Shown here piece after piece: positions 17,778 to 26,538 of a DNA stretch of 64,000 nt; position 1 is the first letter of the stretch; the number at the start of each line of letters is the position of its first letter. Location of the stretch: contig CABUWV010000009.1 of assembly GCA_902495355.1 (NCBI GenBank), positions 1-64,000 of the forward strand, in the 5' to 3' direction. Both the position numbers and the translations under genes were made by a program. This stretch comes from an uncultured Collinsella sp. (GTDB lineage: Bacteria > Actinomycetota > Coriobacteriia > Coriobacteriales > Coriobacteriaceae). The notes beneath the pieces are model-generated. The model made no database searches and was not told the origin of the DNA. It saw nothing but the letters and a program-made list of their open reading frames with translations.

Positions 17778-17852
17778 ACCGTTTACCGAACAATATCGAC
17801 CGATCACCCGTATATCCTTGTTGCTCTTCCAAAAATGTCTTACGTTGTCATT
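17778..17852. promoter_or_regulatory. Operator sites of cassette 3
   Basis: ACCGTTTACCGA at 17778 and ACCGATCACCCG at 17799 are 21 bp apart. An operator-like site at 17834-17852 ends GTTGTCATT, related to but different from the GTTGCCATT half of cassette 1. Confidence 0.6.
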
Positions 17853-17956
17853 TCGCAATGCCTTCCTTAAGCAGGAAGGTTTCCGGGCAGTCCTGACCAT
17901 CCATCGACGACCAGTTCCATCCACATGCATCGCGCATCAAGTAGCAAAGGAGCTCT

Positions 17957-19735
17957 ATGGACGCCATCGTAAAGATGCTCGAAAAGCATCAACCGTTCTT
18001 TGAGAAGATCTCGAGGAACATATACCTCCAGGCCATCAAGGACGGATTCCTTGGGTGCATGCCCATTGTCCTCACCTCTTCGATCTTTCTGCTCATTGCC
18101 ACCCTTCCCGGCGTAGTCGGCGTCACGCTGCCCCAGCCGCTCATCGACTGGTGCAACAAGCTCTACAACTTCACCATGGGCGTCATGGGCATCATGGTTG
18201 CCGGCACCACTGCCAAGAACTTCACGGCTTCCATGAACCGTCGCATGCCCGCCGGCAAAGTGCTCAACGACGGTTCCACCATGGTGGCCGCCCAGTGCAG
18301 CATGCTGCTGCTCGCAGTCACGCAGTTCACCACCAAGTTCAACGGCTCCGAGCTTTCGGTCTTCGATTGCACCAGCATGGGCACGCGCGGCCTGTTCTCT
18401 GCCTATATCGCCGCGTTCATTACCGTGTGGGTCTATAAGTTCTGCGTCTCGCGCGATCTGACCATTAAGCTGCCTAAGGAGGTCCCGGGCGCCATCGCTC
18501 AGAACTTCCGCGACATCATCCCCTTTGGCGGTGCTGTCATCATCTGCGGCATCATCGATGTCGTCGTGCGCAACCTCATGGGCGTTCCGTTCTCCGAGCT
18601 CCTTATCAAACTGCTCTCCCCGCTCTTTACCGCTGCAGAAACCTATCCTGGCCTTATCCTTATCCAGGCAGCCACCGCGTTCTTCTGGTTCATCGGCGTC
18701 CACGGCCCCTCGATCGTCCAGCCGGGCATCGACCCCATCCGTCTTGCCAACCAGGCCGAGAACCTGCAGGTTCTGCTGGCCGGTGGTCACCCCGCCCACT
18801 CCCTCACCTTTAACATGTCGCTCGTGGGTGAGTTCGGCGGCACCGGCGCCACGTTCATCGTGCCGCTTCTGCTGATTCTCTTTATGAAGTCCAAGCAGCT
18901 CAAGGCCGTCGGTAAGGCCTCAATTGTTCCTGTTGCCTTCGCCGTCAACGAACCGCTGCTCTTTGGCGCGCCGATGATCCTTAACCCCTACATGCTCGTC
19001 CCCTTTGTTGCCGCCGGTTGCGTCAACGTGAGTGTTGCCAAGTTCTTCATCGATAACGTGGGCATGAACGGCTTCTCCTTCGTGGTGCCTTGGGCCACCC
19101 CCGCCCCCATCGGCATCTTCATCACCACGAACTTCCAGCTTATCGCCCTGGTATTTGTCGCGATCATCATCTTGCTGGACGCCATCATCTACCTGCCGTT
19201 CTTGAAGGCATACGATAAGCTGCTCTGCGACCAGGAGGCCGAGCGCGCCGCCGAGCTGGGACTCGAGTCCGATGGTGCCGCTTCCGTCGCCGCCAACGCT
19301 TCTACGCCCGCTGTCGAGCAGGCCACCGCTTCCGTTGAGACGACCGTTGCCGCCGCCGACAGCAAGCCTGTCGCCGATCAGCCCGAGCCCGCTGCCGATG
19401 CATCCGCTAAGAAGGATGTCGACGGTCTGAAGGTCCTCGTCCTGTGCGCCGGCGCCGGCACCTCTGCCATGCTTGCCAACGCCATCAAGGAAGGTGCCGC
19501 GCAGACCGGAGAGAACATCGCTTCCTCCGCAGGCGCCTATGGCCAGCACACTGCCATCATGGATCAGTACGACGTTATCGTGCTTGCCCCGCAGGTCCGT
19601 AGCTACTACAACGACATGAAGGCCGACACCGATCGCCTGGGCATTAAGCTGCTCGCCCCGCGCGGTAAGGAATATATCGACCTTACTCGCGACCCCGCTG
19701 GCGCCATCAAGTGGCTCCGCGAGAACCTCGACTAG
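17957..19735 (+). CDS. PTS lactose/cellobiose-family EIIC-EIIB fusion, cassette 3
   Basis: A 592-residue EIIC-EIIB fusion. The EIIC part has FWFIGVHGPSIVQPG and GGTGATFIVPLLL. The long linker (about 425-485) is rich in Ala, Val, Ser and Asp. The EIIB cysteine is C497 (VLVLCAGAGTSAML). AAGGAG is four bases before the ATG. The GH1 gene follows after 75 bp with only a small hairpin between, so the two are probably co-transcribed. No EIIA domain is present. Confidence 0.92.
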   Translation: MDAIVKMLEKHQPFFEKISRNIYLQAIKDGFLGCMPIVLTSSIFLLIATLPGVVGVTLPQPLIDWCNKLYNFTMGVMGIMVAGTTAKNFTASMNRRMPAGKVLNDGSTMVAAQCSMLLLAVTQFTTKFNGSELSVFDCTSMGTRGLFSAYIAAFITVWVYKFCVSRDLTIKLPKEVPGAIAQNFRDIIPFGGAVIICGIIDVVVRNLMGVPFSELLIKLLSPLFTAAETYPGLILIQAATAFFWFIGVHGPSIVQPGIDPIRLANQAENLQVLLAGGHPAHSLTFNMSLVGEFGGTGATFIVPLLLILFMKSKQLKAVGKASIVPVAFAVNEPLLFGAPMILNPYMLVPFVAAGCVNVSVAKFFIDNVGMNGFSFVVPWATPAPIGIFITTNFQLIALVFVAIIILLDAIIYLPFLKAYDKLLCDQEAERAAELGLESDGAASVAANASTPAVEQATASVETTVAAADSKPVADQPEPAADASAKKDVDGLKVLVLCAGAGTSAMLANAIKEGAAQTGENIASSAGAYGQHTAIMDQYDVIVLAPQVRSYYNDMKADTDRLGIKLLAPRGKEYIDLTRDPAGAIKWLRENLD

Positions 19736-19810
19736 TTCCTCCCTCTGTTGGTGCCCGGATCCCCAGTTCGGGCATCTCTCCCTATTCGTATCCCACAGAA
19801 AGGATGACTC

Positions 19811-21232
19811 ATGACCAACCCCATGCAGTTCCCCGACGGCTTTGTGTTTGGCGGCGCCACCGCTGCTTACCAGGTTGAAGGCGAGACCCGCACGCACGGC
19901 AAGGGCAAAGTGCCCTGGGACGATTTCCTGGCTGCCCAGGGTCGCTTCTCCCCCGACCCCGCAAGCGATTTCTACAACAAGTATCCGGTCGATATCGACC
20001 TGTGCCAGCGTTTTGGCATCAACGGTATCCGCGTCTCCATCGCTTGGAGCCGCATCTTCCCCAACGGCACTGGCGAGATCAATCCCGAAGGTGTCGCCTT
20101 CTATCACGAGCTTTTCGCCACCTGCAATAAAGCCGGCGTTATCCCCTATGTCACGCTCGATCACTTTGATACGCCCGAGGCCTTTTACCAGAACGGCGGC
20201 GAGGGCTTCCTGACGCGCACGACGATCGACGCCTTTGTCGAGTACGCCAAGTTCTGCTTTGCCGAGTTCACCGAGGTCAAACACTGGTTTACCTTTAACG
20301 AGATTCCCGCGACCGCCGAGGGCAGCTTTATCGTCGGCAACTGGCCGCACGGCGAGAAGTACCGCCTGGACAAGGCCTTCCAGCTCATGCACAACATGAT
20401 GGTGGCCCACGCCAAGGCTGTCGTCGCCTTCCATGAGGGCGGCTTTGAGGGCGAGATCGGCATTGTCCAGAACCTGGAGCCCAAGTATCCCCTCGACCCC
20501 AACAACGCCGCCGACTGCGAGGCAGCTCGCATGGCCGACGTCATCAACAACCGTTGGGTACTCGACGCCACCTTCCGCGGCCACTATGCAGCCGATACCA
20601 TGGAGGCTGCGACCAAGCTGGCTCATATCGCCGGCGGTGAGCTCGACGTCCGCGACGAGGACATCGCCGTGCTGACCGCCGCGCTCCCCTACAACGATTG
20701 CCTGGGCGTCAACACCTACAAGTGCCAGTTCCTGCGTGCCGCCGAGGGCGAAAACGACATCAACCACAATGGCACCGGCGACAAGGGCTCCTCGCGCTGG
20801 TTCCTCAAGGGCGTGGGCGAGTCATGCGTGCGCGAAGGCATACCCACCACCGATTGGGACTGGATCATCTATCCCGAGGGCCTCTACGACCTGCTGCTGC
20901 GCATTAAGAACGATTACCCCAACTACAAGAAGATCTACATCACCGAGAACGGCATGGGCTATAAGGACGACTTCGAGGACGGCTTTATCGACGACGCCCC
21001 TCGTATCGACTACATGCGCCAGCATCTCGCATGGATCCTCAAGGCAATCGACGGCGGCGTAAACGTCGACGGTTACTTTGTGTGGTCGCTGCAGGACCAG
21101 TTCTCCTGGACCAACGGCTATAACAAGCGTTACGGCCTGTTCTACATCGACTTTGAGACCCAGAAGCGCTATCCCAAGGCGAGCGCGTACTGGTACAAGA
21201 ACGTCGCGGAGACCGGCCTGCTCATGGCCTAA
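19811..21232 (+). CDS. GH1 6-phospho-beta-galactosidase-type enzyme, cassette 3
   Basis: A 473-residue GH1 enzyme with acid/base E164 (WFTFNEI) and nucleophile E379 (YITENGMG). S432, W433, K439 and Y441 lie in FSWTNGYNKRYG. It closely resembles the cassette 1 enzyme, including long identical N-terminal stretches, suggesting a fairly recent duplication. One visible difference is LDHFDTPE in place of LHHFDTPL near residue 118 (the matching site of cassette 1 is near 125), close to the substrate pocket. AAAGGA precedes the start. A strong terminator follows at 21253. Confidence 0.9.
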   Translation: MTNPMQFPDGFVFGGATAAYQVEGETRTHGKGKVPWDDFLAAQGRFSPDPASDFYNKYPVDIDLCQRFGINGIRVSIAWSRIFPNGTGEINPEGVAFYHELFATCNKAGVIPYVTLDHFDTPEAFYQNGGEGFLTRTTIDAFVEYAKFCFAEFTEVKHWFTFNEIPATAEGSFIVGNWPHGEKYRLDKAFQLMHNMMVAHAKAVVAFHEGGFEGEIGIVQNLEPKYPLDPNNAADCEAARMADVINNRWVLDATFRGHYAADTMEAATKLAHIAGGELDVRDEDIAVLTAALPYNDCLGVNTYKCQFLRAAEGENDINHNGTGDKGSSRWFLKGVGESCVREGIPTTDWDWIIYPEGLYDLLLRIKNDYPNYKKIYITENGMGYKDDFEDGFIDDAPRIDYMRQHLAWILKAIDGGVNVDGYFVWSLQDQFSWTNGYNKRYGLFYIDFETQKRYPKASAYWYKNVAETGLLMA

Positions 21233-21252
21233 TTTCAGCCGCATGCCACCCG

Positions 21253-21301
21253 TCGGCCGCATACGAATCCCTCCACGGGTTCGCATGCGGCCGATTTTTT
21301 T
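21253..21301 (+). terminator. Intrinsic terminator after the cassette 3 GH1 gene
   Basis: TCGGCCGCATACGAA (21253-21267) pairs with 21280-21294 with one G-U pair and is followed by seven T residues. Confidence 0.9.
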
Positions 21302-21320
21302 GGCTCGGCCCGAGCAGGCC

Positions 21321-21461
21321 GTTTGTCTCGATCTGTAACATCTAGCAGGGATTTTCAATCCTAACTGTTATAGATTTAGACGAACGGGCGACCAGGGCTG
21401 AAAGATCTCAATCTGTAACACGTAGCCCACTTTTAACCGTCTAACTGTTACAGATCGAGAC
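21321..21461. repeat. Paired hairpin repeats (copies 4 and 5)
   Basis: Copy 4 (21321-21385) and copy 5 (21405-21461) have the GTCTCRATCTGTAACA arm type and start 80 bp apart. The spacer between them is unrelated to that of the other pairs. Together with the pair at 27271 they bracket an accessory block. Confidence 0.8.
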
Positions 21462-21515
21462 AATAAGATAGTCAAATCCGAACTTTCCAAGCAGTTATGA
21501 ACCATGGTTTCCAGT

Positions 21516-21590
21516 TTTCGGTATCACGAACATACTTTCGGTATCATTTAATGGTATTATGATATCGAAAGTATGTTCGTGATACCGAAA
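21516..21590. promoter_or_regulatory. 32-bp inverted repeat overlapping the fic promoter
   Basis: Arms at 21516-21547 and 21559-21590 match with a single mismatch around an 11-nt loop. Each arm holds two copies of a TTTCGGTATCA-like box in direct orientation, so four boxes are present. TATTAT/TATGAT -10-like sequences lie in and around the loop, and the right arm ends directly at the GGAG ribosome site. This fits an operator for self-control by the Fic protein's C-terminal winged helix (inference). Confidence 0.7.
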
Positions 21591-21598
21591 GGAGCCGC

Positions 21599-22831
21599 AT
21601 GCGCCAGTTCGATTACACCACAGTCCCAGCGGAACTCGAAGCAACTCCAATCACCAACCTCCTCCTCTCGATACGCGAGCATAAAGGCCGTCAGCTTGCT
21701 CTGAGTCAAGTCAAACCCGAGCTTCTATCGTCCCTAATGGAGGAGGCTAAGATCCAAAGCACCCGATCCTCCAACGGACTTGAAGGAATTGTTACCACCC
21801 AAAAAAGACTCAAAGCGATCATGGCGTATTCCGCCAAGCCAAGCTCCCGCGCAGAGGAAGAAATCGCTGGATACCGAGATGTGCTGTCGCTTATTCACGA
21901 GCAACACGATTCCATTCCCGTAACGCCATCGGTCATTCTGCAGTTGCATCGTGACCTCATGGCGCACACGGCAATCTCGTATGGAGGCCATTGGAAAGAT
22001 GGCGATAACGAAATCGTCTCCATTGACGATCAAGGTAATCGATTTGTGCGCTTTAGGCCCCCTTCGGCTCTAGCAACCCCGGGACTTATTAAAGAAGCCT
22101 GCCAGTCCCTCAACGATGCTTTATCTCGCCAAGTTTGCGATCCCCTCCTTATATCGCTCCGCTTTATCTTCGATTTTGTTAGCATTCATCCCTTCAACGA
22201 TGGCAATGGCAGGATGAGCCGGCTCCTTACAACGCTGCTGCTCGAAAAGACTGGATACGATGTTGCGCGTTACATCAGCATCGAACGACTTATTGAAGAC
22301 AACAAAGCGCTTTACTACAACGCCCTCGCTGCAAGCTCCACTGGATGGAATGAAAATCAAAACACCGAAGTACCCTTTATCCGTTTCATGCTCGGAACAA
22401 CCCTGGCCGCCTACCGACAGCTCGAGCAGCGTACCTTAATTGAATCAAGAACTCGTCCCATGTCGAAGCAAGCGCGCATCGCTGTTCTATTTCAACAGAG
22501 ACCCGGCGTCATTAAGAAATCCGACATCCGGTCCAGCTGCCCCGATATCAGCGAGGTAACCGTTAAACGAACCCTCGGCCAGCTTGTTAGTTGCAGCGCA
22601 ATCGAAAAAACAGGAGCGGGTCGTTCGACGGGCTACATACTCAAAGACGTCCATGCTCTAGAACTATTCTTGCAAGCCACAATACCCGATGGCGAGGCCG
22701 CAATAACAAAAGAGGCTTCAAAGGATAAGCTCCTTGAACGTGTAAACCACGCCGAGGATGAAAGCAGAGAAGGGCTCTATGAAGACTACGATTCATTCTC
22801 AAGGGACATAAAGACGAGATACGGAGTCTAG
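21599..22831 (+). CDS. Fic-domain protein with N-terminal inhibitory motif
   Basis: A 410-residue Fic family protein, predicted to transfer AMP (or a related nucleotide) to protein hydroxyls. The active-site motif HPFNDGNGRMSR starts at H197. An inhibitory SxxxEG motif (S58 to G63) lies N-terminal, as in class II Fic proteins. Residues about 300-350 look like a winged helix (KKSDIRSSC...TVKRTLGQL). The last 60 residues are charged. Its base composition is visibly lower in GC than the neighbours, and it lies beside a broken gene, which suggests acquisition. No partner antitoxin gene is seen. The target is unknown. Confidence 0.9.
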   Translation: MRQFDYTTVPAELEATPITNLLLSIREHKGRQLALSQVKPELLSSLMEEAKIQSTRSSNGLEGIVTTQKRLKAIMAYSAKPSSRAEEEIAGYRDVLSLIHEQHDSIPVTPSVILQLHRDLMAHTAISYGGHWKDGDNEIVSIDDQGNRFVRFRPPSALATPGLIKEACQSLNDALSRQVCDPLLISLRFIFDFVSIHPFNDGNGRMSRLLTTLLLEKTGYDVARYISIERLIEDNKALYYNALAASSTGWNENQNTEVPFIRFMLGTTLAAYRQLEQRTLIESRTRPMSKQARIAVLFQQRPGVIKKSDIRSSCPDISEVTVKRTLGQLVSCSAIEKTGAGRSTGYILKDVHALELFLQATIPDGEAAITKEASKDKLLERVNHAEDESREGLYEDYDSFSRDIKTRYGV

Positions 22832-22936
22832 TCATATCTCAGAATAGCCTCATCCTTGTTGCCCAAAGTTATTTGCGCGTCATTGTGAAGCGGTAACCCC
22901 GCGCTGGCAAGGGCAAAAGTCCTCCTGCTGCGCTAG

Positions 22937-23375
22937 CTAGCAAATGACCTGCGCGTGCTCCTCGATGGCGGCGCGATCCTCGGCGGTAATACCCGGCTCG
23001 CACACCACGACGTCCAAATTGTCCAAGCGGCAGAAGGTGTAGAAGTCGCGCTTGCCGATCTTGCTGGAGTCGGCGATCAGATAGCGCGAGTCCGCTTTGC
23101 TAAAAGCGAGCTGCTGGATACGGCCCTCGTCCATGTTGGACGTGGACACGTCGCCGTCCAGAATGCCGTTGGCACCGATAAACGCCGTGTCAATCCCTAG
23201 TGCGCGCAGGGTATCCTCGGCCATGGGGCCCACAAAGGCGGCGGTGCGGCGACGGTACATGCCGCCCACCGGGCACAGCTCGCAATCCTCGCGCGCCTCG
23301 AGCAGGCTAAAGGCCGAAAGCGAATTGGTCACATAGATGGAAGACAGTTTGTCGGTGACTCGGAGAGCGCCAATG
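22937..23375 (-). pseudogene. Truncated DeoR-family regulator
   Basis: The 131-residue open part matches the C-terminal half of the intact DeoR at 27531, with only a handful of substitutions in the shared region. The frame continues a little upstream as RVTDKLSSIYVTNSL, typical DeoR effector-domain sequence, then meets an in-frame TGA. No helix-turn-helix region remains, so it cannot bind DNA as a DeoR protein. The short 3' flank (TTATTTGCGCGTCAT) is shared with the intact copy. Confidence 0.8.
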
Positions 23376-23424
23376 CGATCTCACGACGGTTGCGCGTATT
23401 GTCTCAATTAGATACTCAACGAAA

Positions 23425-23459
23425 TACGGCCCCGCAGCTCAATAAGCTGCGGGGCCGTA
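23425..23459 (-). terminator. Hairpin downstream of the fourth permease gene
   Basis: A 15-bp perfect stem, TACGGCCCCGCAGCT (23425-23439) with 23445-23459, and a 5-nt loop. The T-rich tail is weak. Confidence 0.7.
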
Positions 23460-23494
23460 CCATACACCGACGAATCAACGACGAAGTGCATCCA

Positions 23495-25189
23495 CTATTT
23501 GGCCAGCTCCTGAACGATCCAGTCAATTGCACCTTCGGGATCGTTGGTAAGGTCGATATACTCCTTGCCCCTTGTGGTGAGCAGTTTAATTCCAAGGCGA
23601 TCGGTATCGGCCTTCATAGCGTCATAGTACATGCGTGCCTGGGGCGCCAGAACAATCACGTTGTACTGATCCATCGTCTCATAGTGGCTTCCGTACGCAC
23701 CGGACTGAGAAACCAGATCGATACCCTTAGCAGCGGCACCTTCGCGAAGAGCATTTGCCAAGAGAGTCGAAGTGCCGGCACCCTGGCAAAGCACAAGCAC
23801 GCGGATCTGCTCCGCCTTGTCCTTTACCGCCTCGAGAGCTTTTGCGACATTTTCCTGTGCGGCAATAGCATCTGCATCCGAGGTTCCTGCAGTCTCCTTT
23901 GCAGACTCTTCCAAACAAAGCTGATGGTCATACGCCTTGCAGAACGGATAGTAAATCACAAAGTCGACGACCAACAGCACTGCCATCAATACGAGAGAAC
24001 GCAGATCGAGACCCGTGGTGAGGAACGCACCAATTGGGCCGGGAAGCGCCCACGGCATGGTATACATGGGGGCGTTCATTCCAATGACGTCAATGAAAAA
24101 TTTACCGATAATGGCGTTGACCATAGGAGCCACTAGGAAGGGCACGAACATATAGGGATTGAGAACAATCGGCATACCGAAGATAACGGGCTCGTTAACT
24201 CCAAAAATCACCGGGATAATCGATGCCTTGCCCATGGCTTTAAGCTGCTTGGAGCGCATAAACATGATCAGGATAATAGGAACGATGAACGTGCAGCCAG
24301 AACCGCCCAGACCGCCGATGAAGCTTGTAAAGTCCTGCGTGAGAGCAATTGACGGGTGTCCACCTGCTTGGAAAACCTCAAGATTGGTAACGGTATTGCC
24401 GTAGAGCGCAGCATTGATCGGACTCATGACAACCGAAGCACCGTGGATACCCATAAATTGGAAAAGCGCGACCGCGCCTTCGATAAGCGCCATGCCAGGA
24501 TAGGTGTCGACCGCGGAGAACAGCGGCGAGATGAGAGCGGATACCAAATTGGCGAACGGCACAGCAAGCAGCTTGCGGCTCGCAAGATCGATAAAAGCGC
24601 ACGCAAGGATCGAAAACCCAAATGCAAAGATATCGCGAAAACTCTGCGCAATAGAGCCAGGGACCTCTTTGGGAAGCTTGATCGTCACATTATGGCTAAT
24701 GCACACCTTATAGATATTAACGGTCAAGAATGCGGCTACGAACGCAGCGAGAAAACCCTTGGTTCCCATATAGCCGGTTTCAAAAACAGATGTATCTGCT
24801 CCGCCAATCGAGACAACATCGTTCGTCACCGATAGCAAGAGCATGCCGCACATGGCACAAACCATGCACGAGGTGGGGTTGAGAGATTTACCCGAAGGCA
24901 TGCGACGGTTCATCGACATGGCAAGTGAGCTCGCCGTGGTGCCGGCCACCATAATGCCAAGAAGTCCCATGGTATATGCATAGATTTTATTGAAGAAATC
25001 CAGCACCTCAGACGGAAGCGTGATGCCTACATAGGCAGGGAGCGTCGAAAGAAGAAGGAACAGGCTCGAGAACAGCACAATTGGCATATTCGAGAGAAAG
25101 CCATCCTTAATCGCCACCAGATAAATGTTCCTCGAGATTTTGTCGAAGAGGGGCTGGTGTTTTTCAAGGAATTTGACGATAGCGTCCAT
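23495..25189 (-). CDS. PTS lactose/cellobiose-family EIIC-EIIB fusion, fourth copy
   Basis: A 564-residue EIIC-EIIB fusion from the ATG at 25189 (AAGGA seven bases before). The EIIC part keeps the family layout but has FQFMGIHGASVVMSP where the other three have FW(F)xGxHGPSxVxP. This is a local change in a conserved pore region and suggests a different substrate. The EIIB cysteine is C468 (VLVLCQGAGTSTLL). No GH1 gene is adjacent; instead a DUF7916-like gene and a GntR regulator lie divergently. Codon use is less GC-rich than in the three cassettes. Confidence 0.9.
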   Translation of the reverse strand: MDAIVKFLEKHQPLFDKISRNIYLVAIKDGFLSNMPIVLFSSLFLLLSTLPAYVGITLPSEVLDFFNKIYAYTMGLLGIMVAGTTASSLAMSMNRRMPSGKSLNPTSCMVCAMCGMLLLSVTNDVVSIGGADTSVFETGYMGTKGFLAAFVAAFLTVNIYKVCISHNVTIKLPKEVPGSIAQSFRDIFAFGFSILACAFIDLASRKLLAVPFANLVSALISPLFSAVDTYPGMALIEGAVALFQFMGIHGASVVMSPINAALYGNTVTNLEVFQAGGHPSIALTQDFTSFIGGLGGSGCTFIVPIILIMFMRSKQLKAMGKASIIPVIFGVNEPVIFGMPIVLNPYMFVPFLVAPMVNAIIGKFFIDVIGMNAPMYTMPWALPGPIGAFLTTGLDLRSLVLMAVLLVVDFVIYYPFCKAYDHQLCLEESAKETAGTSDADAIAAQENVAKALEAVKDKAEQIRVLVLCQGAGTSTLLANALREGAAAKGIDLVSQSGAYGSHYETMDQYNVIVLAPQARMYYDAMKADTDRLGIKLLTTRGKEYIDLTNDPEGAIDWIVQELAK

Positions 25190-25545
25190 AACACATCCTT
25201 TCATGATTCCCGGGCACACAACGATTTATCCGGACTCAACCGTCGTCGTCCCCGTTTGTATCCACTTATGTAAGTGAATACGTTCTTGTGCGAAATGTAA
25301 TATCATTTGCGCGATTTGTCATAACCAATTCTTTTTCCGCTTTGTCGATATGTCAAGAATTCAAATACTTATTCGGTGAACGGTAGTTGATTAATATAAT
25401 GTTTTCCCAGCTAAAGGCTATTTTTTCCGAGCAATACAATAAGCTTGCAACCGTTCACCGATTGGATATAACATATTGAATATATTGTTGTAACAATATT
25501 AGAGACAATGTCACAAGCCTGTCGTTCTAGTCAAAGGAAGTAACA
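25190..25545. promoter_or_regulatory. Divergent promoter region of the fourth PTS
   Basis: An AT-rich gap between two divergent genes. TCGGTGAACGGT (25373-25384) and ACCGTTCACCGA (25450-25461) are inverted copies of the sugar-operon box, 66 bp apart. Here the 21-bp partner is missing. ATATTGTTGTAACAATAT (25493-25510 region) is a separate palindrome close to the plus-strand gene. No gene is seen. Confidence 0.55.
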
Positions 25546-26466
25546 ATGCCCAAACGATTACTGAACATGTCCGCATCCGATTTTGCCGCCACGTCATCCA
25601 TGGATCTAAAACAGGCAATTCTGGCTTCCGAGGGACGTACCATCATGGCGGAAAACGTACCCTCTTCCCAATTTCTCGGCGGCGTTACTAATGCAGAAAT
25701 CGAACGTGCCGCAGGTGCCGACCTGCTTCTGTTTAACGCGCTCGATGTGTTCGATCCAGTTATTGCCGGTATTCCAGATGATCTCAATGAAAACCCGGTC
25801 ACTTGGGTGAAGCGAGCATGCGGAAGGCCCATTGGCGTCAATCTGGAGCCAGTTGATAACGAGGCAGAGATGTCTGAATCCCGAACGGAAATCCCCATGG
25901 GTCGTCGCGTCTCTCCCAAGACCTTAGAAAAGGCTAACGAACTCGGATTTGATTTTATCTGCCTGACGGGCAACCCTGGAACCGGCGTCTCCAACGATGC
26001 AATCGCCCATTCGATTAAACTCTCCAAAGAGCATTTCAATGGCCTGGTCATAGCCGGAAAAATGCATGGAGCGGGCGTTGCGGAACCTGTCATGACGCTC
26101 GAAATTGCGCGCAAGTTTGTTGACCTCGGCGTCGATATCCTTCTCGTGCCAGCCCCCTACACCGTCCCTTGCTTCCAAGAAGCAGACCTGCGCGCCATCG
26201 TAGACTTTGTACGATCCCACAACGTAGGCAAGTCAATTGAAGAGAAGGTTCTCGTCATGGCGGCAAACGGGACGAGTCAAGACTCCTGCGACAGCGAGAC
26301 CATTAAGAAAATAGGCCTTGCAGCAAAAGCAGCCGGCGCTGACCTCCAACATATCGGGGACTCCATGAACGGTATTTGCCTGCCCCAGAATATCTTCACG
26401 CTCGGACAAGCCCTTCGTGGATACAGGCATCAGATCGTCATGCTGAGCCGCTCTGTGATACGTTAA
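25546..26466 (+). CDS. DUF7916-like TIM-barrel protein of unknown function
   Basis: A 306-residue protein resembling a family often encoded with lactose/cellobiose PTS genes; I recall it as DUF7916 but could not check. It begins PKRLLNMSASDFAATSSMDL and has a barrel-like pattern of strands, with GADLLLFNALD, GRPIGVNLEP, FICLTGNPGTGV, VIAGKMHGAG, VDILLVPAPYTVP and ADLQHIGDSM. The Gly-rich ends suggest phosphate binding. It might process a phosphorylated sugar, but no reaction can be named. AAAGGA precedes the start. The GntR gene follows after about 70 bp. Confidence 0.72.
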   Translation: MPKRLLNMSASDFAATSSMDLKQAILASEGRTIMAENVPSSQFLGGVTNAEIERAAGADLLLFNALDVFDPVIAGIPDDLNENPVTWVKRACGRPIGVNLEPVDNEAEMSESRTEIPMGRRVSPKTLEKANELGFDFICLTGNPGTGVSNDAIAHSIKLSKEHFNGLVIAGKMHGAGVAEPVMTLEIARKFVDLGVDILLVPAPYTVPCFQEADLRAIVDFVRSHNVGKSIEEKVLVMAANGTSQDSCDSETIKKIGLAAKAAGADLQHIGDSMNGICLPQNIFTLGQALRGYRHQIVMLSRSVIR

Positions 26467-26538
26467 GGTTACCTTGCCCACGTTTCATCCCGACTGAGGC
26501 AACCATCAGGTATAACCAACATGCAAACTGAGGCTCTA

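Noticed and set aside
18920..20767. 615-codon open frame on the minus strand
   Set aside because: Antisense to the cassette 3 permease and GH1 genes, spanning their junction; no motifs and atypical composition.
21599..22831. Fic gene as half of a toxin-antitoxin pair
   Set aside because: No small partner gene is adjacent and the inhibitory motif lies within the same protein.
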